Positions 42,228 to 53,021 of a DNA stretch of 64,000 bases are shown piece by piece. Position 1 is the first letter of the stretch. Each line of letters starts with the position of its first letter. The notes under the pieces are model-generated. The model had not been told where the DNA came from and did not search any database. It was given only the letters and a program-made list of their open reading frames with translations. The translations under genes and the position numbers were made by a program. Where the stretch lies: contig JASJOG010000193.1 of NCBI GenBank assembly GCA_030142905.1, positions 103,501 to 167,500 on the forward strand, written 5' to 3'. Source of the stretch: Heliopora coerulea (taxonomy: Eukaryota; Cnidaria; Anthozoa; Scleralcyonacea; Helioporidae).

Positions 42228-42636
42228 TCAGCACAGCAAGCAAATGTAGAACAAATTAAGGCACATGTGAACACACATGTGAACATATTGTTAATGAATA
42301 ATGAAAACGGTGGTAAACATTATTGCCTGATTAAAAACATGAGTAGATTACTTTCAAGTCAAGTAAATAAACATAAAGAAAAATTACATATTTGTAATTA
42401 TTGTTTACAAAATTTCAGAAATGAAAACACTCTTAAAAATCATTTGGAATATTGTTCACAATATAAATGCAGAAAAACTGTTTATCCTGATAAATGAGAA
42501 AAATGAAAGTTTAAAAATTATGAAGAAATGCACAATGTTCCATTTGTAATTTATGCAGATTTCGAATGTAATTTAAAATATGAGGATAAAAATATTGGTG
42601 ATAATTCAAAACAATTTCAAAAGCATGAACCGTCTG

Positions 42637-42642
42637 GATATT
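42637..42642. repeat. Target-site duplicate GATATT, left of Polinton C
   Basis: GATATT precedes the terminus AGTAGTAAGAAAATGAC; the copy at 57978-57983 follows the right terminus. Copy A has the unoccupied site CTGGATATTGCTATTTG near 12571-12587. Confidence 0.95.
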
Positions 42643-42942
42643 AGTAGTAAGAAAATGACGGATCCTGGGACAAATCACATCAACCTCAAAAAAACACCCA
42701 AAATTTTTCTAAGTGTCGATAATGAGATGCAAATGAGAAAATCCTCAACACTGATTGGTTAATATTGTTAAATTATTCATAGGATCCTAGGACAAATCAT
42801 ATCAACATAAAAAAAAAACACTAAAAATTTTTCCAAGTTTCACAGGGGAATTCCCTTTTCTGGAAAATGATAACATTTTCAAAAAAAAAAAGGACATTTT
42901 TTTCCAAGTGTCACAGGGTAACCCCCTTTTCTGGAAAACATG
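42643..42942. repeat. Left terminal inverted repeat of Polinton C
   Basis: About 300 bp matching 57640-57977 inverted. It has internal repeats of a block with CACAGGGGAATTCCCTTTTCTGG. A kappaB-like site lies at 42845-42855; a second block is mutated (42908 on). The polymerase stop lies at its inner edge. Confidence 0.93.
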
Positions 42943-45900
42943 TCACGGTTTGAATCCAAATATATTCTCATAGACATCAATCATTTTTTCCATGTAATGA
43001 CCATATGCCAATGTATTCATTTTATTTCCAAGCACGATTCTTTTGTCATAATTTGGAGATAATGCAACTTTTTCAACGCTTTCAGAAAATAGGTCATGTC
43101 CTCGATGTCTAATTATATTCATACTTTTTCTTTAAATACACAATCTTTATAATATTGAAAAACTAGCTGTTTCTTAATAACACTTTTCTTTATTCCTTTA
43201 CATTTTTTTTTCACTCTTATCTTCATAAATTGTAAAAGAATATACTTTAGGTCCTGGAGCTGCATATTATACTATTTGTTTTCCTCCACATTCATCTTTC
43301 ATCATCCCCCCTTTTTTTATTCATTCCTGTTGGTATCCCTGATGGATGTTCTTTTGGATAATTACTTGTATCAAATTTTTCTTTTACATCTAGAGAAATA
43401 TCTTTATAATAATCTTCAGTTTTAATTTCATACATTAAACTGTCAGTATCAGTAAATAACAATTCTGCATTTTCACCATATTTTGGTTTAATATAATTAT
43501 AATGAAAATCACACATTAAAGTCTTTGATAAATCTAAAATACTCATTCCTAAATATATAGGTTTATCCAATTTTACCTTTGTTTTATGCATATGCACAGC
43601 AATTAAATTTTCAGAAAATATTGTTCTTTTATCAAAATTTGTTTTCAAAAATAATTTTTTAGCTTTTTCTTTTTCACTGCATGCTATAATATTAACTGTA
43701 TTTCTAACATTTTCCATTGTTTTTCCAAAGACAGCATTATTCATCAATTTGAAAAAATCTTTTTCAAAATCATTTTTTGCTTTTTTCCTTAACTCATTAT
43801 TTAAATGTATATATTTCTTCATTAAGTCTTCTTCATAAAATTTAATACCTTTATGAATTTTTCTAATTTTTAAACCCAAACTTTCATATTGAATCAAGTT
43901 TTTATAATGTATAACATATTTTTCTTTATTTTTTAAATTTGGAATTAATTTTTCAACATTTCCGACTTTTAATTTTTCTGCCACCAAAGGATAATCATTA
44001 TGAAGATCATGTAATTCCACTGGATATTCTAAATCTACTTCTAATATACAAGGAAATTGTTTCCAATTTTTCAACTCTTCTTCATTCATCCATTTAAAAT
44101 CTCTTACAGGAAGAGGATTTGTCATCGCCCAACCATATAATCTATTTGCATCCAAATATTGTATATACTGTTTCTTCGTCAGGATTATTTCCTTTTGCAT
44201 ATCTTTTTGAAATTATTGATATTCCTCCTCTAATTCCTTTTTCAAACATAAGATACATATTTGGATCTGATATCAAATCCAATAAGCTTGCATCCCATGC
44301 AAAACCTGGAGTAGTAAAATACCAAGCTGGATCTAATTTATAATTTTCTTTACAAAGTTTTCTAAAATGTTCAAAAACATCTGCAAGTAATAAAACATCA
44401 GTTTTTAAATACAAATCGTGATATTCTCTCATATTTTTAATTTTAAATTTTTTTCCAGATTTTTTTAGCATGTTCATAATCCTCCTCTGTTATATTTTCA
44501 TCATTTAATTTAGAATAAAATTCCTTAATATCAGGTAATTTTTCTTCTTTTAATTTTTCAAGATTATCAAACCAATCATATGGAAAAACTCCTTTTCGTG
44601 ATAATAATTTTATTTCTTCTTCATCTATATAAAATCTTTTTAAAATATTTAATTGATCCAGATCTAAATTTTTTACCAATTTTTCCAAACTAGAATCAGG
44701 TGTAAAGAATTATAAAACTATCAATAAAGCTTAGCTGTTTTTTTACAAAAACAGTTTTTAGAGTTTTTTTTTTTAAAAATTCGTATATAATTATTTCTTT
44801 TGAGTAGGAAATATATTTTTTTTCTGTTTTTGGGATCCAATTAATTTTACCTTCTGTTACACCTAGACTTCGTATAAACAGATGAGAATCATAATTTTGA
44901 AGATTATGAAATGCAACAGGAATGAAATTAGGTTTTTTCATATTTGAATTACAACTAATACATGCAGCTCCTCTATATCTTCCTGTAAAATGACAATGAT
45001 CTTTAACTTTATCATCTTTTATAAATTTTTTCCCACACGCATAACATTTTTTTGAATTTTTAAAATTTATTTCTTCCTCTTCCCCAAAAATGATTCTTTT
45101 TGAAATTTTGAATTTTTTAAATATTTCTTTAAGATCTTTTTCCAAACTTTTTATAAATTTCAATGGAATATCTTCATTTTCAGATTTTTTAGTATATTGT
45201 CTAGATATTGATTTAAACATGTTCTCATCAAAACTTTGTATCAGATAAGAGTAACCAGAAGGTTCATGTTTCTGATACTGTTTTGTATTATTGCCAATAA
45301 TATTATTAACAGGTTTTAAATGGCAGATTATGTATCCTTTGATAATTTAGAAACTTTAATGTTTCTCCTTTTTTAGGAAAAACTGTTTTTACACATTCAT
45401 ATTGCTTACAATATTCTAAATGTTCTTTATAAATTTCTTCTTTTCCAAATTTTTGTAAACAACGGCAACAAATATGTATTTTTCTTTTTCTTTTACTACA
45501 TTGAGATGAAAACAATTTACTCATATTTTTAATTAAACAATAATGTCTTTCACCATTATTTTCTATCAGTAAAATGTCTACAACTGTTCTATTTTCTTTT
45601 CCACTTATTCTTAGAGGGAAAATTTTTTCTTTTTTTTTCATAACCATATACATTGATTGCAATATTATTATTATTATTTTCAAACTTATTTATATCTGAA
45701 AATTCACAAGGAAAATTAATTCCCTTTGTATTAAAACTATCTGCTTTTCTTATTAATTCATTTGTTATTCTTTCCGGATGTTTTTTATCTGGATTTTCTT
45801 TCAATAATTCATGTATTGCAACACACCATAAGAAACATTTTTGATCATCATTTTTTGGATTTATTATTGCTTTCTTTCTCTTTAATTTTTCTGGTAGAGG

Positions 45901-46834
45901 AAAATAAGAAGATGCATTCAAAGACGAAACTTTACTAATATTTAGAAACAGTTTTAAACCAGATTGAAAATTCCATTGACTAGATTCATTCATATAAGTT
46001 TCAAAACTATCGATAATTTTATCAGCCATTTTTTTATAAATTTCATCAAAATCATTTCCTTCGAAAATCAAATACTGATGACTATGAAAATGCAGATTAT
46101 CAGTTTTAATCTCTTCCGTAGCTGGATTTGTTTTTTTCATTTCACAATTAAATGTTAATTGTTGTTTTGTATTTGGATTTTCTTTAAATTTTCCAAAAAC
46201 CAAGGGTTTCACTTCTAATAAACTTAAAGGGTCATACAAAGATAATCCATCTTTTTTCAAATCTATTATATATTTCTTTGTAGCATTTAATGCCACTTTT
46301 TCCAATTCGAATTTTGCTTCTTCATTTGAAAATAAATTTATTATAGATTTCTTCAGATTATTATACCAACTTTTTTCTTCTTTTAAAGATGATTCTGCTT
46401 CATTAGATATTTTATTGAATTGATCAGATATCTTTTCTATTTTTCTTTTTAATATTGCATCTTTTGTATATTTTCCAGATTTGACATATTTTCTTTTTTG
46501 TGATAAATTTAAAGTTTTTTTCTGTTTTCACTTCATCAACAGATTTTTGTAAATTTACAAGCTTTTGATACCAATTTTTTCCAATTTCATTTTGTAATTT
46601 TTTAGCTTTTTTAAATATATTTTTCATTCTTCTTTTTAATATTGCATCTTTTGTATATTCTCCAGATTTGATATATTTTCTTTTCGAAGTCATATCTCTT
46701 TTATTAATATAGTTTTTAGAAGAAAAATCATTTTTGTTTTTTCTTGTCGAAGTCATATCTCTTTTATTAATATAGTTTTTAGAAAAAAAATCAATTTTGT
46801 TTTTCATTGTTGAGTTCTTTACTGTCTTATTCAT
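42943..46834 (-). pseudogene. POLB: Protein-primed type B DNA polymerase, copy C (many frameshifts)
   Basis: From the ATG at 46834: a Lys-rich N-terminus with tandemly repeated segments (TSTRKNKNDFSSKNYINKRD; YTKDAILKRRM, repeated once more after a frameshift), the NDDQKCFLWCVA block, a C2H2-like finger, the endonuclease VII-like module (CYACGKKF, DHCHFTGRYRGAACISCN), YDSHLFI, motif A (YLDANRLYGWAM), motif B region (NNAVFGKTM) and motif C (FTDTDSLMYE). At least seven frame changes occur, mainly single-base. Exo I is missing: about 30 bases near 45310 are deleted relative to B. The C-terminal FKP end is conserved with A and B. Confidence 0.92.
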
Positions 46835-46927
46835 TTTGATTTTGTGTTAAAAAACAGAGGTGGTCACTTACTTATATAACCTCGGTTTGAGAAATTTTAA
46901 CCAATCAGAATGTGTAAAAATTTTAAT

Positions 46928-47100
46928 GGGAAATTCCCCTTTTCTGTTTCAGCAGGGAATACCCTTAAAAAACGGTTAAAACTGCATAAAACTGACTAAA
47001 ACCAGTCGCAGTCTAAAAATAGAATCCGCTTCCAGGAATTCACTTCCAGATTCCTGGAAATGAAAAGAAATTTTCAATGGGGATTCCCCATTGGAAATTT
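46928..47100. promoter_or_regulatory. Possible regulatory region upstream of polymerase C
   Basis: Two kappaB-consensus sites lie here: GGGAAATTCC at 46928-46937 and GGGGATTCCCC at 47079-47089. The second is the centre of a longer inverted repeat (about 47068-47100, 16-base arms with one mismatch). A CCAATCAG box is at about 46901. The interval 46835-47214 has no gene, so it is a plausible control region for the leftward polymerase. Confidence 0.5.
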
Positions 47101-47214
47101 TTGAAGGGAGAGAGGAATTTGATGTTTACTCCATGAAGGTCAGTGACAAATGAATGAAAATTTGGCAATCACCTGCTTTTTATATAAATCAGAAGCCTAC
47201 AATACATCACTTCA

Positions 47215-47522
47215 TCATTTAATATAGAAAAATGATAAAATGTCTCCATTACTCAACTCTAATGTATTTTTGCTAAAGATTTTTTGTTTTACAGTTTGAG
47301 GAAAAACATGAAAATATTTTCCTGCAGCGTAAAGACTTTTAAATTTTTTTTCCTCTCCATTTGAATACCTTGCCAACACTGGCATTATTTCCCATAAAAT
47401 TTTTCCTTCCCGTGTATTTCTTCAAAATTAAAAATTTTCTCCAATTCATGTTTTTTATATCTTTTGTAATTTTTGACTTTTTTTTGTTTAGCCGTTTCTA
47501 CCAATTTATTATAAGTCTTCAT
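47215..47522 (-). pseudogene. NUMOD1-like gene, copy C (frameshifted)
   Basis: From the ATG at 47522 a Lys-rich N-terminus (MKTYNKLVETAKQKKVK) is followed, after frameshifts near 47385, by a segment with SNGEEKKFKSLYAAGKYFHV that parallels the NUMOD1 repeat of the copy A gene (10366-10620). It lies just upstream of the polymerase in both elements. Likely a DNA-binding accessory; function inferred from the fold only. Confidence 0.5.
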
Positions 47523-47557
47523 ACTCTATTAATATATATAATAATAAAAAAATCAAT

Positions 47558-47968
47558 TTATAAAAATAACTTATGAATGAATACTCCTCCGGTGGCTCCT
47601 GTTAGATGAAAAGCAACATTTTTATATTTTTTCATCTCTTCTGAAGGTTTAAAATAATTTTCCAATTTAGGTTTTTCTTCTTCTTTTTCATATTCATTTT
47701 GTAATCTTTTCACCCGATTCAATACTTTTTCAAGATTTTTAAAAGATTAATTTGTTTGATTAATATCTGCATTTGCATCTGATAATTGTTTTCTTAATCT
47801 TTTTATTTGATTTTCATACCATTTTTCTTTGTCTTGAGATAGTTTTTCCATTGCTTCATTATGTCTCTTAATTTCTTTTTCATATCCAGAATGATTCAAT
47901 TTCGAAAATAAAAATCCAGCACCTGCAAAAGCAACTGCATTAAATAATCCACCAACAACTGTTTCCAT
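47558..47968 (-). pseudogene. Membrane-anchored coiled-coil protein, copy C (one in-frame stop)
   Basis: METVVGGLFNAVAFAGAGFLF start, heptad region, then TAA at 47744-47746 and the same frame continuing through a coiled coil to a C-terminal hydrophobic end at TAA 47558. Homologous to 9528-9953. The ATG (AAATATG) is within a few bases of the previous gene's stop. Confidence 0.7.
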
Positions 47969-47970
47969 AT

Positions 47971-48204
47971 TTATTTAAAAGGATCAGAAGGAATCCATTT
48001 TTTATCTTGTGTATATTTTACACCTAATGTTGATAATCCAACAGCTGCTGCAAGTTTCAGTGTAGTAACCAAAGATGCTGGAGTTGACAAACCATCACCA
48101 ATTGCTTTTCTTGTTAACATTCCAACACCACCTGCACCCAAAGTGATTAGAGTAGAATCGTACAATTCATTCATTGCTTCTTTTTTATTCATGTCGTTAC
48201 TCAT
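47971..48204 (-). CDS. Small hydrophobic Polinton protein (77 aa), copy C
   Basis: Intact, same length as the copy A gene at 9235 and conserved along its length (NELYDSTLITLGA, GLSTPASLV, KKWIPSDPFK). The start is in ATAAATAAATGAG. Two Gly/Ala-rich weak membrane segments. Conservation between diverged elements argues for a real function, perhaps in the virion membrane. The next gene starts two bases after the stop. Confidence 0.72.
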   Translation of the reverse strand: MSNDMNKKEAMNELYDSTLITLGAGGVGMLTRKAIGDGLSTPASLVTTLKLAAAVGLSTLGVKYTQDKKWIPSDPFK

Positions 48205-48318
48205 TTATTTATATATAAAAAAAAAATTTAAATATTTTCAATATTACACTTTTGCTTTATATTTCTACCTACTTTCTCTACAGGAGATTTATTTTCTTTT
48301 TCAAAAATTTTTTCTTCT

Positions 48319-48579
48319 CTAATTTCTCTTATCTTTTTTATATGCAAAATATAATCCAAAAATTCCTCCAAGAATTGTAACACCACCAACAATATATTTA
48401 AAATCTATATAATTAAAAATTTCTTTATTTCTTTCCTCTTCCATTTGCAATCTTTGTTTTTTGCATAATTTTGCTTCTTTAGAAATTTTCGCCAATCTTT
48501 TTCCCAATTCAACTTTTCTTGGATCTTTTACTTTTGCGGTTTTTTCTACTGTTGTTATTTTATTTTCTTCATTACTCAT
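48319..48579 (-). CDS. Small membrane protein with basic N-terminus (86 aa), copy C
   Basis: The ATG at 48579 is in ATAAATAAATGAG. KDPRKVELGKRLAKISKEAK, then a single membrane helix (VGGVTILGGIFGLYFAY) and a short basic tail KKDKRN. Intact. It lacks the hairpin-borne insertion and extended tail seen in copy A, so this is probably the ancestral form. Topology by charge suggests the basic tail on the cytoplasmic side. Function unknown. Confidence 0.7.
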   Translation of the reverse strand: MSNEENKITTVEKTAKVKDPRKVELGKRLAKISKEAKLCKKQRLQMEEERNKEIFNYIDFKYIVGGVTILGGIFGLYFAYKKDKRN

Positions 48580-48701
48580 TTATTTATATCTATTCAAAAC
48601 TATTCACAAGTAAACTCAAATAGAATTCAAATTCTATTCAAATCTATTTACAAGTAAATTCAAATAGAATCTGAATAAAACTTGAATAAACATAAATCTA
48701 T

Positions 48702-50944
48702 TCAAAGATATTTTATAACTTCTTGTTCATCAAAGTCAACCCCAAATTTTTTACACACGAGATAATGATTCAAAATAATTTCTGGATATTTCATAAATCT
48801 TGTTGAAATATAAACATATAATATTTCCATTGTTTTTGTTTTTTGATCCAAGATATAGTTTTGTATTTACACCATGATATAATTTACTAGTTGTTAGGAA
48901 AGAAACAATTTCTTTTCCATTGACATATAATTTTCCCTTCTTAACTCCCCTAACATTATTTTGATCCCAATGTGAAGAAAGACATATCAACTTGTTTATT
49001 TCTGTTGCATTTGCTTTCGATTCCCAATTACTATTTGGAACTGCATTTTGAGATGAGTTTGTGATATATAATAATGAATTACGATACGAAATACCAAAAT
49101 CAAAAGGAGTTGGTCGACTTGTTGTTGCATTATTTGTGATTTTAAACAGCAATACCTTGTTGTTTGTTGAATTTAATGATTTTAAACCATATACAAAATA
49201 AAAATTAAAGTATTCATTGCTTAAAATATCTACTGCATTAACTAAATGTAAATTGTTACTATTTGATCCAAGATATTGGATACAATAAAAATTATTATTA
49301 ATTGTGGATTTTTTGAAAAATGGTTGTTTGTTTGTATCATCTTGTTTGAAATTCCAATCTTCTTTTCTTGACAAATTCAAAAGTTTTTCAACCTTTTTAT
49401 TGCTTCCAGTATATTCTATATAATTAACATCATCTTTCACATCAAAAATTCCTGTGTCATCCATTTGAAGAAGGTATAAATTTGAAAGAGTATTTGGAAA
49501 CGTTAAATTTGTCACATATTTTCTATTCACACCATGTTGATCAGAAGAAGGGAAATAATTTGCAGCATGAATAATATTATGATTTCCCATATTTAAATCA
49601 CCAGTCATTGTTCCGCCAGAAAGACTTAGTCTAAGATTATCTGCATCATCCACATATTTTCTGTGAACAGAATCTTTTGCATCTGCTGGATCTTTCAAAT
49701 TTGTGAGTTTATTATTTTGCATGTTTATGTCACCACTCATGTTTCCGCCACCACTCATGTTTCCACCTGCTAAATTTCATTTTAAATTATCCACATCATC
49801 TATATATTTTTTATTGGTTAAATCAGAATTATCATTTGGAATTGCTGTTGAATGAACGAAATTTGTTTGCATGTCTAAATCTCCTGACATGATTCCACCC
49901 GATAAAGATAGTCTGGTATCATCTCTATCATCTACATATTTTTTCCTTGCTAAATGTGTATCATTTGTTGGGTCTGAAGTTGTGTTGATTTTGTTATTTC
50001 CCATTGTTATATCTCCTGTTATCATTCCACCTGATAAAGGCAATCTAGTATTATCTCTATCATCCACATATTTTTTTCTCGAAAGAGCATCTTTATAGTC
50101 TGGATCTTTGGATGTTAAAATTTGATAATTCTGTGTGTAAATATCTCTTTTAATTTTACTTCTTTTGACACCCAACCATGTGACTTTTTCCATTTTCACA
50201 AAGTTTCCATCTACATATTTTTTTGGTGTGAGATCATTATTATTTGAAGGTGTTGCACTAGATAAGACTTTATTTGATCCCATGTTCAAATTCCCAGTCA
50301 TTGTCCCCCCCAATTTTAACAGGAAATTACCCGTTGAACCTCCACCACTTGCAACTTTGTCATCAACATATTTCTTTCTTGCAAGATGTGCATTGTCTGT
50401 AGGATCTGAACTCGTAGTTACTTTGTTTGATCCCATAACAATGTTTCCAGTCATTGTTCCACCTGATAAAGATAACTTTGTGTCATCTTGGTCATCTACA
50501 TATTTTTTCCTTGCTAAATGTTTTTCACCTATAGGATCTGAAGTTGTTAGAATTTTATGATTTCCTATGTCAATATTTCCTGACATTCCACCAGTTAGAG
50601 ATAATTTTCTAGAATCACAGTCATCCACATATTTTTTTCTAGCTAAATCTTTATCTCTCGTGGGATTCGTAGTTGTTGAAATTTTATTATTACCCATGTC
50701 AATATTTCCTGTCATAACACCACCAGTTTTTAAAAGAAATGTATTTGATCGTGAAGTATGACCTGTATTAATTTGGTCATCTACATATTTCTTCCTTGTA
50801 AGATGTGAATTTTCTGTTGGATCTGCAGATGTCAAAATATGATTTGATCCCATATTCAAATCTCCAGTCATTTCTCCTCCTGTGGTGGGAAGACCGCCTA
50901 TTGTTTCAACTGTGTTTTTTTTTATACCCGTAAAACAAACTCAT
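48702..50944 (-). pseudogene. Phage-like repeat fibre with LamG-like head, copy C
   Basis: The ATG at 50944 (MSLFYGY) is followed by a run of nine A where one extra base shifts the frame. From 50871 the frame has about ten repeats of roughly 36 residues: TGD/TGN-[LI]-xMG-[SN]N, a DPT segment and RKKYVDD. A single TGA lies at 49774-49776. The C-terminal head (from about 49480) has strands such as FNFYFVYGLKSL, NKLICLSSHWDQNN, KLYVNGKEIVSF and KLYLGSKN, as in LamG/ConA-like lectin domains. A last frameshift near 48755 precedes a tail with CKKFGVDFDE. Likely the receptor-binding fibre. Confidence 0.82.
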
Positions 50945-50946
50945 CT

Positions 50947-51611
50947 TTATTTAATAGAAAATTCTAACAAAACATTTCCTATAGAAGAAAAATTGTTTCC
51001 TTTTACTTTAAATTCCAATTCATTATAGATTCCATTTGATAACATTATTCCTTCTCTTTCTTCAGAAGAAAAGAAATTTGTGACAGATCCTTTCAGAGTT
51101 TGATTAGAAGGAATAGGAATTTGTAAAAATATATTACTTCTTTTTCCATTTACAAAATTCCTTGACTTGTTTATTATATTACAATGAATATTTACATATT
51201 CTAAATTATTATTGATATTTGCTTCATTTTCACTTTCTATCAAAGTATTTGCAACAATTTCTTTATTAGAAGAAAAACCAAGAATAGGAGACAGAGTTTT
51301 CAAATTAATTTTCTTGTCTGATTTTATTTTGCATTTCCCTGTAAAAGGAATTTCTTCCAATTCTATTTTTCCTGTGTTTTCAAATTCCTTTTTCAAAGAG
51401 GAAAAAGAATAATATCCTTTTTTGAAAGTGACTTTTGTGTTGTTTCCATCAACATCATAATTATAAAAATATGTTTCATCTAAATTGTTATAATCCCAAA
51501 AAATACTTGCTGATTTTACATACATTTTATGACAGTGATTCAACACAAGTGATTCATCTAATGAAATTGTTTTTCTTCTTTTGTTATGTATACTTTAAAA
51601 GTCTTTACCAT
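50947..51611 (-). pseudogene. Candidate Polinton minor capsid (penton-type) protein, copy C
   Basis: The start at 51611 (AAAATAAATGG) reads MVKTFKVYITKEEK and is then thrown out of frame by one missing base in an A run near 51556. From 51546 to the stop the frame is intact, with SPILGFSSNK, NLEYVNIHCNII and GIYNELEFKVKG as in copy A. The single lesion may be an assembly error. It overlaps the end of the 466-aa gene by a few bases. Confidence 0.62.
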
Positions 51612-53005
51612 TTATTTTGTAATATATATTTTGAAATTAAAACTCCTCCAACCATTGCAAGAGAAAAAATAATGACATTTTCTGTTTTTACAGAAGATTT
51701 TTCTTTTTTATATTGTTTTTTCTTCTTCTTTTCATCACCCAATGTTTCTAATTTTTTTAATCCAATATAGTGTTGTTTCTTTACTGGAGATGTTTCTTCC
51801 TCTTCTCCTTGATAATTTAAGTCTTTATTAATCCCAAAAACCATATCTTCTGTTGAAATTCTCAATTTGTTGTTGTATCCTTCTATTGGATTTTTAAGAA
51901 TAATTAAAGAGGAAGGAATCAACCATAACGTTGGAGAAATTGCTGTATTTAGGATTACATTTGAGTCTGAAACAGCTTCATTCATATTATTAATCCATGT
52001 AGTTGTGTCATAATTTATAACGGAATCTTTTACAATTTGTCTAAAAACTTTTTGTGTTTCCAAAGCTGAAGCTCTATTACTCACAATACTTTGTCTACTC
52101 CTAGCTTGACTTCCTAAAATTGCATAAAGATATGCTTCAATACTTTGATTTAGCAATTCACTACCTTTCTTTATCAATCCGTTTGAAATTTTTGGTATAA
52201 ATTTCCTGTAATCATTTTGTGTGTCTCTGAGTTGCCCAGGACCATGTTTATATCTTGCGAAGGATCTTGATGCAATAACATCTTGACCAATTTTTTCATT
52301 TTTAATTTTCATAATTTCTTGCCAGGTCCATTTTGGTATATGGTTTTGTAAGAAATTTGCATCAAATTTATAAATAATTGAAAAATCACCCATTTGACAT
52401 TGTCTCATTATTCTTTTCACTGTAAAATATAAATGAAATCTCATAAAAGAAGTAATTTGTTTTGGTATCTCCTGTGAAAATGTCAAATGTTGTATTGATA
52501 TTCCACAAGCATAAGTTGCTATCCATGTTGCATTGTCATTTGTGGTTATATTTAATCCTGGTAGATTACTTTGAAAATAATCTTGATCATTCACATAAAT
52601 CCTAAACTGATTTATAGGATAATTTAGGATGTATTCTACAGGGAAATTATCCCAATAATAAGATTTTCTTGGTGGTAATTTTTGTATTTCTCCACCTAGT
52701 TTCCATATTTTTGGAAAATTTTCTTTAGGTTTTTTGCTGTAAAGATATTTTGTCATATTTGAATCATTTTTAAATGTATCTGAATCAATATCAGTTTCAA
52801 TATACTTGTTTTTGAAATATATAGTTGTGTGATCCCAACTTCCATCTTTGAAAAACATGTGTTCAAATGAAAATTTTGTCATATCTGCATATGGATATCT
52901 TTTTTTAAAATATTCTTTAAATTGTTTATTGAGAATTCTTTCCTCTTTTTTTACAAGATCATAATTTTTCCCATAATATTTTCTTTCCACCTCTTCTGTA
53001 GTCAT
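51605..53005 (-). CDS. Polinton 466-aa protein with C-terminal membrane anchor, copy C
   Basis: Intact, 466 residues from the ATG at 53005 (AATAAATAAATG). The N-terminal 70 residues are charged, then come conserved blocks SYYWDNFPVEYILNYPINQF and YFQSNLPGLNITTND, a central GPGQLRDTQNDYRKFIPK block and a helical ELLNQSIEAYLYAILGSQAR region. A Lys-rich linker precedes a terminal hydrophobic helix (IIFSLAMVGGVLISKYI, about residues 444-461). It is divergent from the integrase and heads the capsid/fibre operon. Its size and conservation suit a structural protein, possibly membrane-anchored; I cannot assign the family. Confidence 0.75.
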   Translation of the reverse strand: MTTEEVERKYYGKNYDLVKKEERILNKQFKEYFKKRYPYADMTKFSFEHMFFKDGSWDHTTIYFKNKYIETDIDSDTFKNDSNMTKYLYSKKPKENFPKIWKLGGEIQKLPPRKSYYWDNFPVEYILNYPINQFRIYVNDQDYFQSNLPGLNITTNDNATWIATYACGISIQHLTFSQEIPKQITSFMRFHLYFTVKRIMRQCQMGDFSIIYKFDANFLQNHIPKWTWQEIMKIKNEKIGQDVIASRSFARYKHGPGQLRDTQNDYRKFIPKISNGLIKKGSELLNQSIEAYLYAILGSQARSRQSIVSNRASALETQKVFRQIVKDSVINYDTTTWINNMNEAVSDSNVILNTAISPTLWLIPSSLIILKNPIEGYNNKLRISTEDMVFGINKDLNYQGEEEETSPVKKQHYIGLKKLETLGDEKKKKKQYKKEKSSVKTENVIIFSLAMVGGVLISKYILQNKW

Positions 53006-53021
53006 TTATTTATTAAAATAA
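53006..53021. promoter_or_regulatory. 16-bp bidirectional start region, copy C
   Basis: Between the two divergent ATGs is only CATTTATTTATT followed by AAAATAAATG (counting both start codons), a near-perfect palindrome. Both genes thus share one AT-rich initiator region of the AATAAATG type seen at nearly all genes of A-C. Confidence 0.65.

Larger units (their letters stand above)
41230..42642 (+). pseudogene. POLB: DNA polymerase B, copy B, 5' part (cut by Polinton C)
   Basis: The ATG at 41230 gives MNTNEKNILDTD. The helical N-terminus, the NDDQKCLLWCVV block, the C2H2-like finger (CNYCLQNFRNENTL) and Exo I (IYADFEC, near 42555) follow, in at least four frame segments (breaks near 41490, 41845 and 42500). 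The gene is cut at 42642, right after the GATATT target site; its continuation is at 57984. The mini-hairpin GACC-TTT-GGTC is at 42217-42227. Confidence 0.9.

Noticed and set aside
50871..50944. Programmed frameshift in the A run at the start of the fibre of C
   Set aside because: Copies A and B have no such run and read straight through, and similar one-base shifts occur in many other homopolymers of C. Decay or assembly error is simpler.
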